64,000 nucleotides of DNA from Leptobrachium leishanense (GCA_009667805.1 CM019066.1:113884190-113948189), one strand, 5' to 3'. Positions 9,898 through 21,909 are shown, numbered from the stretch's first letter. The notes: generated by a model not told the origin, from the sequence alone. A program made the numbers and translations.

Positions 9898-11212
9898 TGA
9901 CTGAATCGTCTCCAATTTTTCTAATAAATCTGCTGTTGTTGGAAGACTGAGTGACCGATCTTTTTTTGTTTAAAACCTTAATTTGAGACTTGAGTGGGAA
10001 CATACCAAAGGGCAAGCCACAAATGTCATTGCCTGTTCTCAGTGTTCTCATAAATTCTGTTTTTGGTCTCCAGTTTAAAAATATAAGCTTGAAAATACCA
10101 TTGTTTTATTTAGTGATATTCAAGTGAAACTTTGTATCATGAGTACAAAATATAAATATTTCCTGTTTGGAATAACAAGCTTTTTTGGCAACATGTCAGG
10201 TGTGTTATTGCCCCATATTGTAAATGTTCTGTATAGTGTGTGGCAACCTCACATAAATATATTCAAATGAACACACAATGTATTTCATTCTTAAGGAAAT
10301 AATAAATTATATACACCATTTAAGGGACGCTTTAAGCTACATAATAACTGTGCTCACATGTATTGGTGCATAAGAGTTCTGCCTGCACGTTGCCTTGTGC
10401 TTTATAAAAACGCTTGCAGCTACAAATTCCCCAATCTTCCTATCTGTAAAAGATGGAAATAGTGCTTCCTCCTTTATTCATGTAGATGTTTAGATGTTTA
10501 TGATTTTACGTGGGCACCAATTGCCACACAAAGCCTTACGTGCCTTCACTGTGCTGCATATGAGCATGAACCTAGATGCGCCTCCTGGGAACATTGCAAA
10601 CAGCCCAATTCACAAACCTGAAATGAGTTGGCAATAATCCATGTCGTTATCATTGCTGACAACGTATCATCAGTTCAGAACATGCCGTGTAGAGATCTAA
10701 CAGTACATTTTTGGCCCCAGTCTGTCACTCTCTTTGCCTCTGTCTTCACCCTGCCATATCACAAATATCTCATATATTACATATCAGGTTATTGACAGCT
10801 CATTTTACACTTTATTTAGTCCATTCTTTGATTGCATGCACTTTGCATATTTAATTTCTAGTGTATTTCTGTAATTTTTTCACTGTGTTTCCATTGCGTC
10901 TTGTTACTTTGGGGTTACGCAGGGACGGCACTTCGTAGACGCACATTTCTGTGACACATTGTCAGTATGTCGTGTGATACTGTATTTGTGGCTGATGGCT
11001 CCTGGTTCCGGAGCGAATTAGCAAACGGGGTAAGTTTTGTGGTTTTTGTTTATGTGAGCATCACATCACTGCCCTTAGCCTTAGCTTGGTAAAAGCCCTT
11101 TTGTGGATTGAAGCCTCTCCTCCGTTGATTCCACTATAAATCTGCACTCTTGGAAAGTATGTGTTCTGGATCCTTTCTGTTCTCTTTTTTGTAACTGTAT
11201 TTGTTTTTCTTT
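9898..11212. other. VEPH1 intron sequence, no recognised gene
   Basis: Ordinary AT-rich sequence. One exon-like stretch is present: an ATG at 10967 opens 21 codons (MSCDTVFVADGSW and onward), then GGGGTAAGT, a good splice donor, at about 11029-11034. No family is recognised and no partner exon was found, so it is not called. Confidence 0.35.
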
Positions 11213-11412
11213 AGGGGTTATTCAAAGAGAGCCGAATTGACCACCGAATTGCACTGAACAGTGAATTTCTCCGAAGGCTGTGTGGCAATTCAGCTATTCA
11301 AAAAGCTGGAAATTCTCCAAATATTGGCGAATTGCCAGCGAAATACAGTGCAATTCAGCTACCTTCGGCGGCAGCGAAATTCCCCATAGAGAAGTAATGG
11401 TTAATCTATTCA

Positions 11413-11947
11413 GAGAAAGCTAGAATACTAGTCCTCCCATACAAAGCTCTCCATATCTGTGCCCCAGACTACATTTCCTCCTTTATTAGCAAGTACATCC
11501 TGCCCGATCACTTTGCTCTGCCAATGATCTGACGCTATCAGTTCCTTGTACCCATACCCCCAACTCCTGCCTTCAAGACTTCTCCCGAGCTGCCCCCTTT
11601 CTATGGAACTCTCTCCTCCGCAACATCAGACTCTCATCTCCCTAGTCCTTCAAGAAGTCTCTGAAAACACATTACTTTAGAGAAGCCTATTGGCTCACTC
11701 CCTAATCCCCCATGGTTCATTTCCTGCTCCATCTTCCCACACAGCCCACATGCACTCCAATACTTCATGCCCTCCATTCACCCTCATCTAGCGTGTCACC
11801 CCTTTCCTCTTAGATTGTAAGCTCTCGAGCAGGGTCCTCTCTCCTACTGTTCTGTGTGTAATGTGTATGCATATTTGTTATTCTGTCTCTCCCATTGTAC
11901 AGCGGCACGGAACTTGTTGGCGCTTTATAAATGCTCGTAACTGTTAC
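11413..11947 (+). mobile_element. L2-like LINE 3' fragment
   Basis: The 3' end shows the L2-type tail: ATTGTAAGCTCTCGAGCAGGG, then TTGTACAGCGGCACGG and GGCGCTTTATAAATG. Upstream is decayed coding sequence matching the fragment at 8660 (the segment reading TACATCCTGCCCGATCACTT). It interrupts a family A element. Confidence 0.75.
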
Positions 11948-12200
11948 GCTGAACTGCACTGAAATGTCAGGGAAATGTATTGTCCAGATAGTCGGTGCAT
12001 TCGTTCGACGAGTTTAAACAGGCAAATCCCTGTTTCAACGTAAAAATCTGCCTGCTTTAACTTATTTTTTATTCAAGCGGTTATTCTTTTCATTTGCAGC
12101 AAAAGAGTTTTATTAATTATTTTTTTTTAAAATTTCAGGCATTTGTCTGGATTTTTTAATTTCATGCATTTTTTTGTTTTAAACACCTGTTTAAAATTGT

Positions 12201-12917
12201 GGGCTCTATTACATTCATTGCGCAAAAAAGCTTGCGCAGCGCGTTAATTTGTGCGCGAAGCGTTAAACGTTAACGCGCGTAAATTAACGCTGGTATTACA
12301 ATCCTCGCGCATTTTTTCATCCGTCAAAAAATAACATGTGTAAAAAAGACACGCAAAAACGCGTGCGCATTAACGCTGCGCGCAGAAATCGGTGTGCGGA
12401 CTGTTTTTTCACGTGATTCAGCTAATCAGAATTAAGAACCACAATTGTCTCCAGTTAAGTTTTTGCGCCTGTCAAAGTCAATCTGAGTATATATGCTGCA
12501 TTAATAATAAAAACACGCACAATTTCTCCATTTTATTGTTTGGGTATGCGTAGAATGTGTAACTATACATTGCTGTATTTTTTTTCTATGTATTTGGTTT
12601 CGGCCAGGACTTTCAGATTTGCCATTAACACCAGCTTTTCAAAGACGTTAAAATTATGCACGCAAATTTTGCGCATAGATTGTAATACCATCTGCGTACC
12701 AGCGCACAAACGCATTTGCGGTCACAATGTTAAATATAGGACGTGCGCAGTACATTACACTCGCAAAGGGTTCGTGCAGGTTCACCCACGGTACATGTTA
12801 ACGCGCATATTTTGCGCGGACATTGTAATACGACGTTCTGTGCAAAGGGTTTTGCCCCTTGCGTTAATGCGTTTTTGCGCACGCGTTAACGTTTGCGCGA
12901 AGAATGTAATAGAGCCC
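12201..12917. mobile_element. GGGC-ended CpG-rich MITE (717 bp)
   Basis: The inverted ends are GGGCTCTATTACATTC and GAATGTAATAGAGCCC, flanked by TGT (12198-12200 and 12918-12920). The interior is unusually CpG-rich, with repeated GCGC, ACGCGT and GTTAACG motifs reading inward from both ends. Open frames inside (12540-12935) follow from this composition and look non-coding. A related element lies at 17293-17998. Confidence 0.75.
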
Positions 12918-13310
12918 TGTGTGTTTTTTTTTTAACCTCTGTTCGGCGGCTGATCGACTTTTTTCCTCATAATTATTAGGTGTGTAATCTGTTTTTGAGG
13001 AACATGAGGAAAAACCATGCTGTGTATTTGGACAACTGGGGATATGTATGAAAAGACTATGCGCTCTATTACATTCTTCACGCAAACGTTAACGCGTGTC
13101 AGGTTTCTCAGGCGTGTTTGGCGGTGTTAATCCAGATGTTTTCTGCGGGTTTCGGTGAGTGTTCGGTGGGTTTGCGGCAGGTTTTCCTGCTTTCTTGCTG
13201 AATACACCGCAGGGTCGGCGAAATAGGATCGCCGAATCGCCCCGAAGTGCAGGGAACGAAAAGTCACCGGTCATACAGTGACTTTGATTCTTTTTGAATA
13301 ACCCTGTATA

Positions 13311-13712
13311 TCGACCTGCGCCTAGCTTCTCCCTGCATCACCTCTTCCCATGATAGACTGCAGGATTTCTCACGCGCAGCCCCCACTCTCTGGAACGCTC
13401 TCCCTCGTACTGTCAGACTTTCCCCTAACTTCTCTTCCTTCAAACGCTCCCTGAAAACATTCCTATTTAGGGAAGCCTACCACCCAACTCACTGACACAA
13501 CCATCAATCACTCTCACCTTACAGTCCTCTCCTCCTGTTTCCAACCCCAACTCTCCCAGATTGTGAGTTCCTACGGGAATAGGGCCCTCATCTCCTCCTG
13601 TACTGTTTGTCAAATATTGTTCAATGTATTGTATTGTAACCCTGTCTATACTGTGCTTATTGTACAGCGCTGCGGAATATGCTGGCGCGTTATAAATAAA
13701 GAATAATAATAA
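13311..13712 (+). mobile_element. L2-like LINE 3' end
   Basis: It contains TCTGGAACGCTCTCCCTCG and CCCTGAAAACATTCCTATTT (the end of the L2-type ORF), then TTGTACAGCGCTGCGGAATA and GCGCGTTATAAATAAAG with a short AATAAT tail. It is the same subfamily as 44165-44665. Confidence 0.8.
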
Positions 13713-14035
13713 GAATATATTACAAAAAGCAAAAGTTAATAATAATTCACCCATTCAGAATATATTATTGGGGAAGTGATCAATTTGCAGTGTAAATACT
13801 TATTTGCTGTTAGATCATTTTATAGCTATGAATCATCTTTATGAGCTTCCACTCCAGGTGTACAAGAAGTTTTGTAAGTCGCACTGTATAAACTGCAGGG
13901 GTCTCATCGTCAGGTATGTGATTTACAATTTGCTAGCAACATGTGGAGTACAAAGCAGAATGTATGTGTTATTGCATCAGTGTGACATTGCTAGTTAAGG
14001 GAGAGCGCAGCTCTCATTAAAACACATGTACTCAC
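13713..14035. other. VEPH1 intron sequence
   Basis: Short AT-rich intron between an L2 tail and the VEPH1 exon. Nothing is recognised. Confidence 0.4.
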
Positions 14036-14251
14036 TTGCAGGATGCAACTCATGATGTCAGATGCTATTTTTCCATGCGGGGTATCTTCGTCTTTGGCAG
14101 CAGATTTCAGATTATGTTCCAAACAAGATTCCCAAAGCAGGACTAAAGCTTTTCCATGTTTCTCGATGGACTCTGTTTCTCTGATCGCGGTTGTAATTCT
14201 GGTTATACAGATCTCCACCACAGCTTGGTCGTTGTCATTAGTTTGGTAATC
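14036..14251 (-). CDS. veph1: VEPH1 (melted homologue), second coding exon
   Basis: A 216-bp exon (72 codons, phase 0 at both ends) read right to left. The acceptor AG is at 14252-14253 and the donor GTGAGT starts at 14035. The product begins [15 protein letters not shown] and continues with [17 protein letters not shown], ending [17 protein letters not shown]. This is the highly conserved N-terminal segment of vertebrate VEPH1, and no other gene family matches as well. It joins upstream to the start exon (21910-22047) and downstream to 7354-7528. The introns on both sides, about 7.6 and 6.5 kb, are filled with transposons. Confidence 0.95.
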
Positions 14252-14578
14252 CTGGCATATAATATGACAGGAGACAAAACCATTTATCATTCTTCATTTA
14301 GTCATAGCTAGCATCATACTGCAATGCACGAATCGGCATCCATAATGACCAAACAACAAGAATTAGATCAGAATGTGTAAAGCAGAGTTTAGATCGTGAA
14401 GGTATGTGTTAATAGAATAAACTCTAAGCACTATACACATGGCATAACACACAAAAGTTAAAAATATATGAATAAAATGACAGTAATCATCTAAAAAGGG
14501 GGACCCGTGTCAGGAGATAAATAAGGCGCTACAGAGTGATTATATAGGTAGAGATGGCTGCTTTTGTAGAATATAATA
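14252..14578. other. VEPH1 intron sequence
   Basis: AT-rich intron between the splice acceptor and the mariner element. Nothing is recognised. Confidence 0.4.
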
Positions 14579-14580
14579 TA

Positions 14581-15883
14581 CAGAGGGGCCCCCAAAAAGT
14601 ATACACACTTTAACAGTTGTTACCTACACCCTTTTAAAAACCCGTATTGAGTTATGACAGCAATGTGTAGTATTATGATTCCTTTAACTCTTCACTACCA
14701 AGTGATTTTCCAAAAAAGCATTGTCAGAAACCAGTGGTTTCTTGAAGAATCATTTTTGATTAATTGTACAGTAATACATAGCTATTACTGTACTAACCTA
14801 TTTGGCCAGTAGATGGCGACGTCTACTGCCAAACTGAGTTAGCAAATGAATTTTGTTTGCTTTTGGGCTGCAGATTAACATTTTGAGATATCTCGATATT
14901 GGTAGTGAGGGGGTTAAAGATATCAGTCATTGATGATATCATCATGTGGCCAATCCGGAGAGAGTCAAAGAAACTGGAGGTGGCACGTTTGACTTTCGAG
15001 CAACGCATGATTATTTGGAAGTGGAAATGTCAATTTGAAAATGTGTGTGAAGTTCAATGATAATGGAGACATGAGTTTGGAACAGGACCACCGACACGAC
15101 TAACAATCGCACGGATTCATGTTAAGTTCAAAACGGATGGCACTGTGTGTGATGTGTGAAACAAAGATCTGTGAGGCGTCGCAGAGCAGCGTGTCTTGCT
15201 TCCTCGGACACGGTGTTGCAATAGTTTACAAGCTCACTGCAAACGTCTGTCAAACATTGTGCACGTGAGACAGGAATTGGCAGATCAAGCATACATCTGA
15301 AGAGAGCACATCGGAAATTTTACATCTTGAGACTGTTACGCACCATGATTGAAGATGATCCTGATCGTGAATGGAATACTGTGAGGGGGTTTGATAAATG
15401 GTACATTGAAGATGAGGACTTTGTAAAGAAAATGGTGTGGACTTTGATCCAAGGGTTTAATTGGACCTGTCTTTTTTGAAGGCACGGTTATTGGTCCAGT
15501 GTACCTCGACATGCTTCACATATCCATTTTTTTTTTAGAGCCATTCATGTACTTTATGCGGATGAGCAATTTTACTTCCAGCAAGATGGGGCACCACCTC
15601 ACTACCACCGAGATGTAAGAGAATATCTCAATGACATTCTGCCAGGACATTGGATAGGACACACAGATGCTGTTGAATTCCCTCCACGTTCCCCAGACTT
15701 AACATCCCTCGATTTCTACCTGTGGGGAACATTAAAGAATGTGGTATACCAAAGAAAACCACCGACGCTGGCTGCTCTACGGGAATAAATTGAAATATCA
15801 TGCAGTGCATTCCCTATATATAAGTCTAGTAATAACATTTATTTTTCAAGTTGAAATGTGTATACGTGTTTTGGACCCCTCAG
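14581..15883 (+). mobile_element. Decayed mariner-type element with D-41-D spacing (1303 bp)
   Basis: The ends CAGAGGGGCCCCCAAAAAGT and the inverse of CTGAGGGGTCCAAAACACGT are flanked by TA (14579-14580 and 15884-15885). The length of 1.3 kb is typical of complete mariners. Decayed plus-strand coding includes LTFEQR and PPTRLTIARI (DNA-binding part), DDPDRE, QFYFQQDGAPPHY (second catalytic Asp) and PPRSPDL-LDFYLWG (third Asp). I count 41 residues between the second and third Asp, which fits the DD41D group (rosa/Visitor-like). Stops and indels make it inactive. Confidence 0.8.
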
Positions 15884-15885
15884 TA

Positions 15886-17289
15886 GTTAATTTGATTTAT
15901 ACACAAGAAGATAACTTTCCATTTATTCAACTTCAGTCAAATACAGGCTCTTAAAAAGCTTTGCATACAGAAAACAAATTTATTAAATATCACTTTACAC
16001 ACTGTACTACAAAAAAAAATACTCAGTACCTCTCAATCAAGTTATCAGAGAATAGTTATCTCAACAGCAGAACTCTGAACTGATGACTGAGTGACAGGAG
16101 AGAGCAGGACACTCTTCCTCAAAGCTTGACTATTGCTGCCCCTGCTGGTCACTCAGAGCATCCCGATGTGCTGGCAAGGGAGACCTAAGAACAATGGAGT
16201 GTGTCCTGCTTGGAAATATGTATTCCAAAAATGACCAGTTTGGAATGCAAGAGGGACCGGGGAGAAGAGAAACATTACAAGATGGTATCATCCCCATCAA
16301 TGGAGTCAAATTAGTGGTACTTGATGTACTATTTTATTAAGTGATAAGAGCCACTGCACTGTCGACCGTTCGGATATATTCATGGATGAGAAGCAAGCAG
16401 TCAGAGGGTACACTATTCAGCCCAGGGCATTTAACTGAACCCAAAACCTAAAAATATCCACTCTTGTATTAATTTTGGCGTGCAACCAAACACTAGCCAT
16501 GCACAGTATGCTTGTGTACAAGAAGATGGAGGACTATGATTCCCATGCTACACATTAAACTACTTCTTCACATTTTAAAATCATGTACGGCAAACCTCTT
16601 TACATTTTAAAAATGTGCAGCAAATTCGATTTCATTTTATCATTTACTTAATGTGGATTATTTGGCTCTGTATAAAATAATTGGTATCAGAAACAGGGAT
16701 CGTAATCATAATTATAATATTTTCAGATGGTTTATTTTTCTTTTTTCAGGGTTTCAAGTAAACAGTGGACAGTGCCAATATTTGCAATAAGTCTGTATGT
16801 TGCAACATTTTTCTTGGAGAGTAAGAGTTGGATGCTGAGCAGTACGTGCAGTAATAGCGCTCTCCAGTGGTAATAATATAATAAACAAGTGTTACATTTA
16901 TTTCCACATAAGATACTGATGATGTTCCTAGCATGATTTACAGAGGCACTTTGACCTTAGGTATTCAAAACAAAGGTCATCATTTTCTTAATCGATCATA
17001 GTTTTTTAGGACATGTATGTTCAGGAGTCAGTCTAAACATGGCCATGGTTAAGTAATCGTTTCCACTCAGGGAAATCAGGTCCAATGTATTTTTCAGAAC
17101 ACATACTGTATCACTTAAGCATGCTATAGCACATTATAAAATGTAGTATGCAGAACTCATATGTTATTACAAAGCAGTCCGTTAAATCAGCCACGCAGAT
17201 TGCAACAGTTGCTGATTGCATTACCTTTGACCCTTTTACTAATCAAGCATTTTTAGTGAAAACAACATTATGACATTAATTTGAAACAC
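15886..17289. other. VEPH1 intron sequence, no recognised feature
   Basis: No gene, RNA or element boundary could be supported. Open frames here are short and without domains. Confidence 0.4.
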
Positions 17290-17292
17290 AGG

Positions 17293-17998
17293 GGGCCACA
17301 TTACAATCTTGACGCAAACGTTTGCGCCGGCAGAAGTAATCATTAAAGCGTGGGGTAAAACCATTTGCCCGAATTCCAAATTACATACTAAGCACAACAA
17401 CCGCGCACAATCGTCTACCGCGTGTGAACTTGCTCGAACCATGCGCGAGCTTACTGTACTTTGCGCGTCCTATACTTAACATTGTGAGCACAAACGCGAA
17501 TGTGCACTGGGACAAGTAAGGTATTAATCTATTTCGCGGTAATTACCGCATGGCCTTTGCGCGCATAATTTTAGCAACTCCTAAAAGCTGGTGCTAATGG
17601 AAAATTTGAACAACCTGGCTAACCCCAAATATCCAAGCCCTAAAAAGGAATGCACCAAAGCACAGTGGCCCATTCAAATCATTCCAAACCAATACAATGG
17701 ATGAAGTTGTGTGTGCATGTATTATTGCTACAGCATAAAGTATATTCTCAGATTGACAGTGGCAGACGCAATTTGTTAACGTGAGACAGGTGTGGTTCTT
17801 AATACTGATTGACTGAATCACGAAAAAAGACTGCGCGCCCAAAGATTTTTGCACAAGGCGGCACTGTACATGCATTTGGGCGCGTCCTGTTTGCGCGCGC
17901 TATTGATCGGCGGAAGAAAACACCCGCAAAGATTAACGCTTAGCGCAAAAATTTTCACTTTGCGTGAGGATTTTTGCGTTAAGAATGTAATGTGGCCC
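17293..17998. mobile_element. GGGCC-ended CpG-rich MITE (706 bp)
   Basis: The inverted ends are GGGCCACATTAC and GTAATGTGGCCC, flanked by AGG (17290-17292 and 17999-18001). Inside are CpG-rich inward-facing motifs such as GACGCAAACGTTTGCGC at the left and TTTTTGCGTTAAG at the right. It is related to 12201-12917. Confidence 0.75.
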
Positions 17999-18001
17999 AG
18001 G

Positions 18002-18589
18002 ATATGTAGTTAACATTAATATGTCGTATAAAATAATAATTTTGCATTAACATTGTTACTCTGAGATAGTTAAAAGATGATGTCTCACTTTTAAATTCCC
18101 TTGTATTCATTTATCCTTTACAGAAATACTGCTGGGATGAAAAGTCTAAACACTAGATGGTGACCTTATCTTGCACAATTTCAAACGGGGCCTGCATTGT
18201 CAGGATGCACCATGTGTCAAATACAAAAGATGGAATACTAATAATGATCTTGTTTATAGGTATTTGAAGTGATTATAATGAAATTAATAGCAATGCAGCT
18301 TCCAAAAAATACCAATAGAATATAAAAGCATTTTCCCTATTTGGGCATAATGTCTGCAGGTGAAAATTAAAGTAACACCTTGTATCTGTACTGTACAGGG
18401 ATTTTCAGTCATTATAACACCCTGAATCTTACTCCTATACTGTAGCAATTGACCTCAAAGCTCTACCTGTATTCCACCCTCTCCTGGCTGTTGTAATGTA
18501 GCAATAAGGCTTGTTGAACCTTTAGTTACTTTTTGTTACAATGAGGCTGGGGTCTGCTCTTTGTAGCTTCTTTACAGTAATACCGAGAG
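18002..18589. other. VEPH1 intron sequence, no recognised feature
   Basis: AT-rich non-coding sequence with no supported feature. Confidence 0.4.
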
Positions 18590-19507
18590 ACAAGAGTGAG
18601 GTCTGAAAAGGGACTGAAATTTCATCTAATTTTTCTTTCGTTGGGCTCACTTCGGCGAGCTCAGTCCGCCGACCCTGCCGTGAATTCAGCAAGGACTGCG
18701 GAGTCCCCGAAGTGCGCCGAATGGATCTGCCGAACACCACCGATAAACCACCGAATGCCACCACAAAAATCACCGAACGCATATGATAAACTGCTGAAAA
18801 ATCACCAAACGCATCCGATAAATCGCTGAAAAATCACTGAACACATCTGATAAACTGCCCAACGGAGCCGACAATCCACACAGCAGACCACCAAATGCCT
18901 CCGATCAGCTGCCGAACACTGACGAAAAAAGCAGATCAGCCTCCAAAAAAAGGCGACCAGCCACCGAAACGGGGGTAAAAAAATTAAAAACATTAGGCAT
19001 GAAAATAATATATAAGTTCTTATGAATAACAATAAAAAGGTATGTTAGAGATTAGAGAATAAAAGAAAAATGCTGTTTAAAAAAAACTGAATCAAAAATG
19101 TTGCTGAAAAAATCCAGACAAATGCTCAAAAATAAATTAATAAAAATACTTTTTGCTGCAAATGAAAATAATAAATGGTTGAATAATAATTTAATAAAAA
19201 TGGGAATTTTTTTCTGTATTGAAACCTACGGGATTCGTCTGTTTAAACCTGTCAAATGCAAGCACTGAAAATATGGGCATTTCACCAACTTTTCACTCGT
19301 CCTTGAAGTTCTCTGAATAGATTAACCATTACCTATCTATGGAGAATTTCAGTGCCGCCGAATTGCACTGTATTTCACTGGCATTTCACCATTATTTGGC
19401 GAATTGCTAGCTTTCTGAATAGCCGAATTTCCACGAAAATGCATAGTACAGGGAAATTCACCTTTCAGTGCAATTCGATGTCAAATTTGGCTCTCTTTGA
19501 ATAACCA
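18590..19507. mobile_element. Family A-related element, diverged
   Basis: The right end reads CTCTCTTTGAATAACCACT, close to the family A terminus. The interior has the same modules as family A: CCGACCCTGCCGTGAATTCAGC near 18670, repeated CACCGAA/CCGATAAAC blocks at 18720-18860, an A-rich block, and GGCGAATTGC near the right side. The left terminus near 18590 is too decayed to place exactly. Confidence 0.55.
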
Positions 19508-19687
19508 CTAAAGAGTTTATTTTCTTCCTGATGGTCAGCCATTCTTTAGGGTGGTGGAGTTTCATGGGAAATGCAATTCCAAAATATCAGGACGACCAGC
19601 GTTGCTGACCCCTGATCTCCAGGTTTCTACACTTCAATTTCCCCTTATTCATATGTCTGTACAGATTTACCTCAATTCTACAGATAT

Positions 19688-20678
19688 TAGACATGTGCAC
19701 AGCACAAAATTTCGTTTTGAACTAATGGATTAGTCCTAAAATGCAATTTATTTAGTTGCTAAAGAAATTCGTTTTCAGTTCTTTAGTATGAAAACTAATT
19801 TCGTTCATCCGAAAACCAGTGGATACAATTACTATTGTAGTGGCTCCTCAGAGGACTGAGATCGTTGCTTGTTACAGTATCTCTCACTCTCAGCACAATG
19901 TGGGCCATATTACATAGTTGGTGCTAATTTAACCAGAGCTGTTGTAAACTTACCAGAGCCATTATAGCCTATGGAGGTTTTCAGTTTACAACAGCTCTGG
20001 TTAAGTTAGCACCAACATTGTTATACTGCCCCGTGTCAGGCAAAGCTGTTACAATAACTGACTGCTGCTCATCACAGCGCTCAGAGTTTCAGTAAAACTA
20101 GTAAATAATATTTATATATATAAGAGGTTAGAACAATATTATTTCCTTGTTTTACTGAAACTCTGAGCGCTGTTACAGTCAGTTACTGTAACAACTGAGC
20201 CTGATACATTGTACTGAGAGATAATGTAACAAGCAGCCGATCTCAGCGCTCACAGCCACTGGATTTAAAGAAAAGGCTCCTCTCTGTATAATGTTTAGAA
20301 CATCCTCCTGCATTAATTAATACCCCTCTTTGTATAATGTATATAACATCCTCCTGCATTAATACCCCTCTCTGTATAATGTATAGAACATACTCCTGCA
20401 TTAATTAATGCCACTCTCTGTATAGAACATCCTACTGCATTGGCATGTGGAGGGTGCAGAACTTCGGATGTTGCGATGTTGCGATCTTCATTGCTGGTCT
20501 CCTTCACTCATCAATGTAATATCACAAAAAGGACTGAAACTAAAATGTAGTGCATTTTATTTTAGTTTCTTTCGTTTTTTGTACTGAGCAGTTTCGTTTC
20601 TCTTGAGTCATACTAAAACTAAATTATCCCAAAATTCGGACTAAATCGTTTTAGTACTAAAACGAATGCACATGTCTA
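19688..20678. mobile_element. hAT non-autonomous element, copy 1 (991 bp)
   Basis: The inverted ends are TAGACATGTGCA and TGCACATGTCTA. The 8-bp duplication ACAGATAT is perfect (19680-19687 and 20679-20686). The interior holds a nested GGGCC-type foldback (about 19902-20035), a long hairpin with arms GCGCTCAGAGTTTCAGTAAA and its inverse (about 20075-20172), and four degenerate copies of a block containing TGTATAATGTTTAGAACATC (20283-20430). There is no transposase. A second copy at 43138-44138 has the same layout. Confidence 0.88.
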
Positions 20679-20781
20679 ACAGATATACTAAAGAGTCTTT
20701 TTTCAAGACAAAACATCTGGCAATTAAGGAAACAGTCCAGGATTCGGCATCATTGGTATGCAATATATTAAAAAAAGCATA

Positions 20782-21681
20782 CAGGGTTATTCAAAGAGAT
20801 CTGAATTGCTGGAGAAAGTTAACTGAACACAGAAATTCACCGTACAGTTACCTTTCCTGGCCATTCGGCTATTCAGAGAGCAGGCAATTCGCCAAATCCT
20901 GGCGAATTGCCTGCACATATGGTGCCTGTTCGGTACCTGTTCGAGAGCAGTGAAATCCCCATGAAAAAGCACTGCTTCGGCTATTTAGAGAACAAAAACC
21001 AGCAGTGAAAGATTCCCGAAATGCCCTGCCATTCGGTGGTTTAATTCGGCAGGTTTATTCAGGCGAATCCCATAGGCTTCAATGTTAAAAATATTCCCGT
21101 TTTAATTCAATATCTAATAAAGTGTTGATTATAATATTCTGCAGTAAAGAGTCTCTTTATATATAGATTTTTTAGGATATTTTAAGCATTTGTCGGGTTC
21201 TTTTGATTTTTTTTTAAAAAAATTTAACTTTACTTATTTTTTCTGTAACAGCCCTTTTTATTATCATTCAATGGATCATATGTAAATTTCAGACATCTTC
21301 GCTCAGTAGTTTCTTTGTAAACAGCATTTCACTTTTCAAACATTCAAGCAAACTGTTTTCCTAATTTATTCACTGCATTCGTTTGCGGTGTCGGCTTTTT
21401 CCGGCGGCTGTGCTGCGTGTGATCGGTTCCTGCTTGGGTTTTTCCAGCGTTTTCGGCGGGTTAATACAGATGTTTTTGCAGGTTTCGTGTGTGTTCGCCC
21501 TCGTTTTGCAGTGAGTTTTCAGTGGGTTTGCGGCGACCTTTCCCTGCAATTCGGGGACCCTATGGTGCTTGATAAAAACACCGCAGGGTTGCCGAAATGG
21601 GATCGCCAAATCGAACCGATTGAAGAGAACAAAAAGTCACCGAACGTGCGGTGGCTTTTTGATTCTCTTTGAATAACCCTG
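20782..21681 (-). mobile_element. Family A hairpin-rich MITE, complete copy 2 (900 bp)
   Basis: Inverted relative to the copy at 350. The ends are CAGGGTTATTCAAAGAG and CTCTTTGAATAACCCTG, with ATA duplications at 20779-20781 and 21682-21684. Internal hairpins match copy 1. Confidence 0.8.
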
Positions 21682-21909
21682 ATAGAATGCTTTAAGGAGG
21701 GAAGAAAGTGTGATAGGGCTGTGGTACAATAAATGGTGGAGATGTAATAGGGCTGCGCCACAATGGGAAAGTGCCGTATTAAAAAAATGCTAAGCTCAAT
21801 TGTATAGCTATTTATTTTTTTTAAAAGAAATAAGTACATCCTTAAAGGAATTCGTGTGTAATAACTCTAGCTCATGTGTGCTTTGAGACAAAAGAGGTTG
21901 AACACTTAC

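Larger units (their letters stand above)
11213..13305. mobile_element. Family A element split by two later insertions
   Basis: It starts GGGGTTATTCAAAGAGAGCCG and ends TTTTTGAATAACCCTG at 13305. Removing an L2 fragment (11413-11947) and a GGGC-ended MITE (12201-12917) leaves about 840 bp, close to the 895-908 bp of intact family A copies. A stub of a second GGGC-type element (CTCTATTACATTC) lies at 13064-13100, so a third insertion or rearrangement also occurred. Confidence 0.6.

Noticed and set aside
12540..12935. 131-codon frame inside the GGGC-ended MITE
   Set aside because: Open because of the CpG-rich repetitive composition of the MITE; it ends in poly-T-encoded Phe and has no domain.
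13991..14290. Full 99-codon open frame as the VEPH1 exon
   Set aside because: Only 14036-14251 is bounded by the AG acceptor and GTGAGT donor and matches the family; the extra codons on both sides are intron.
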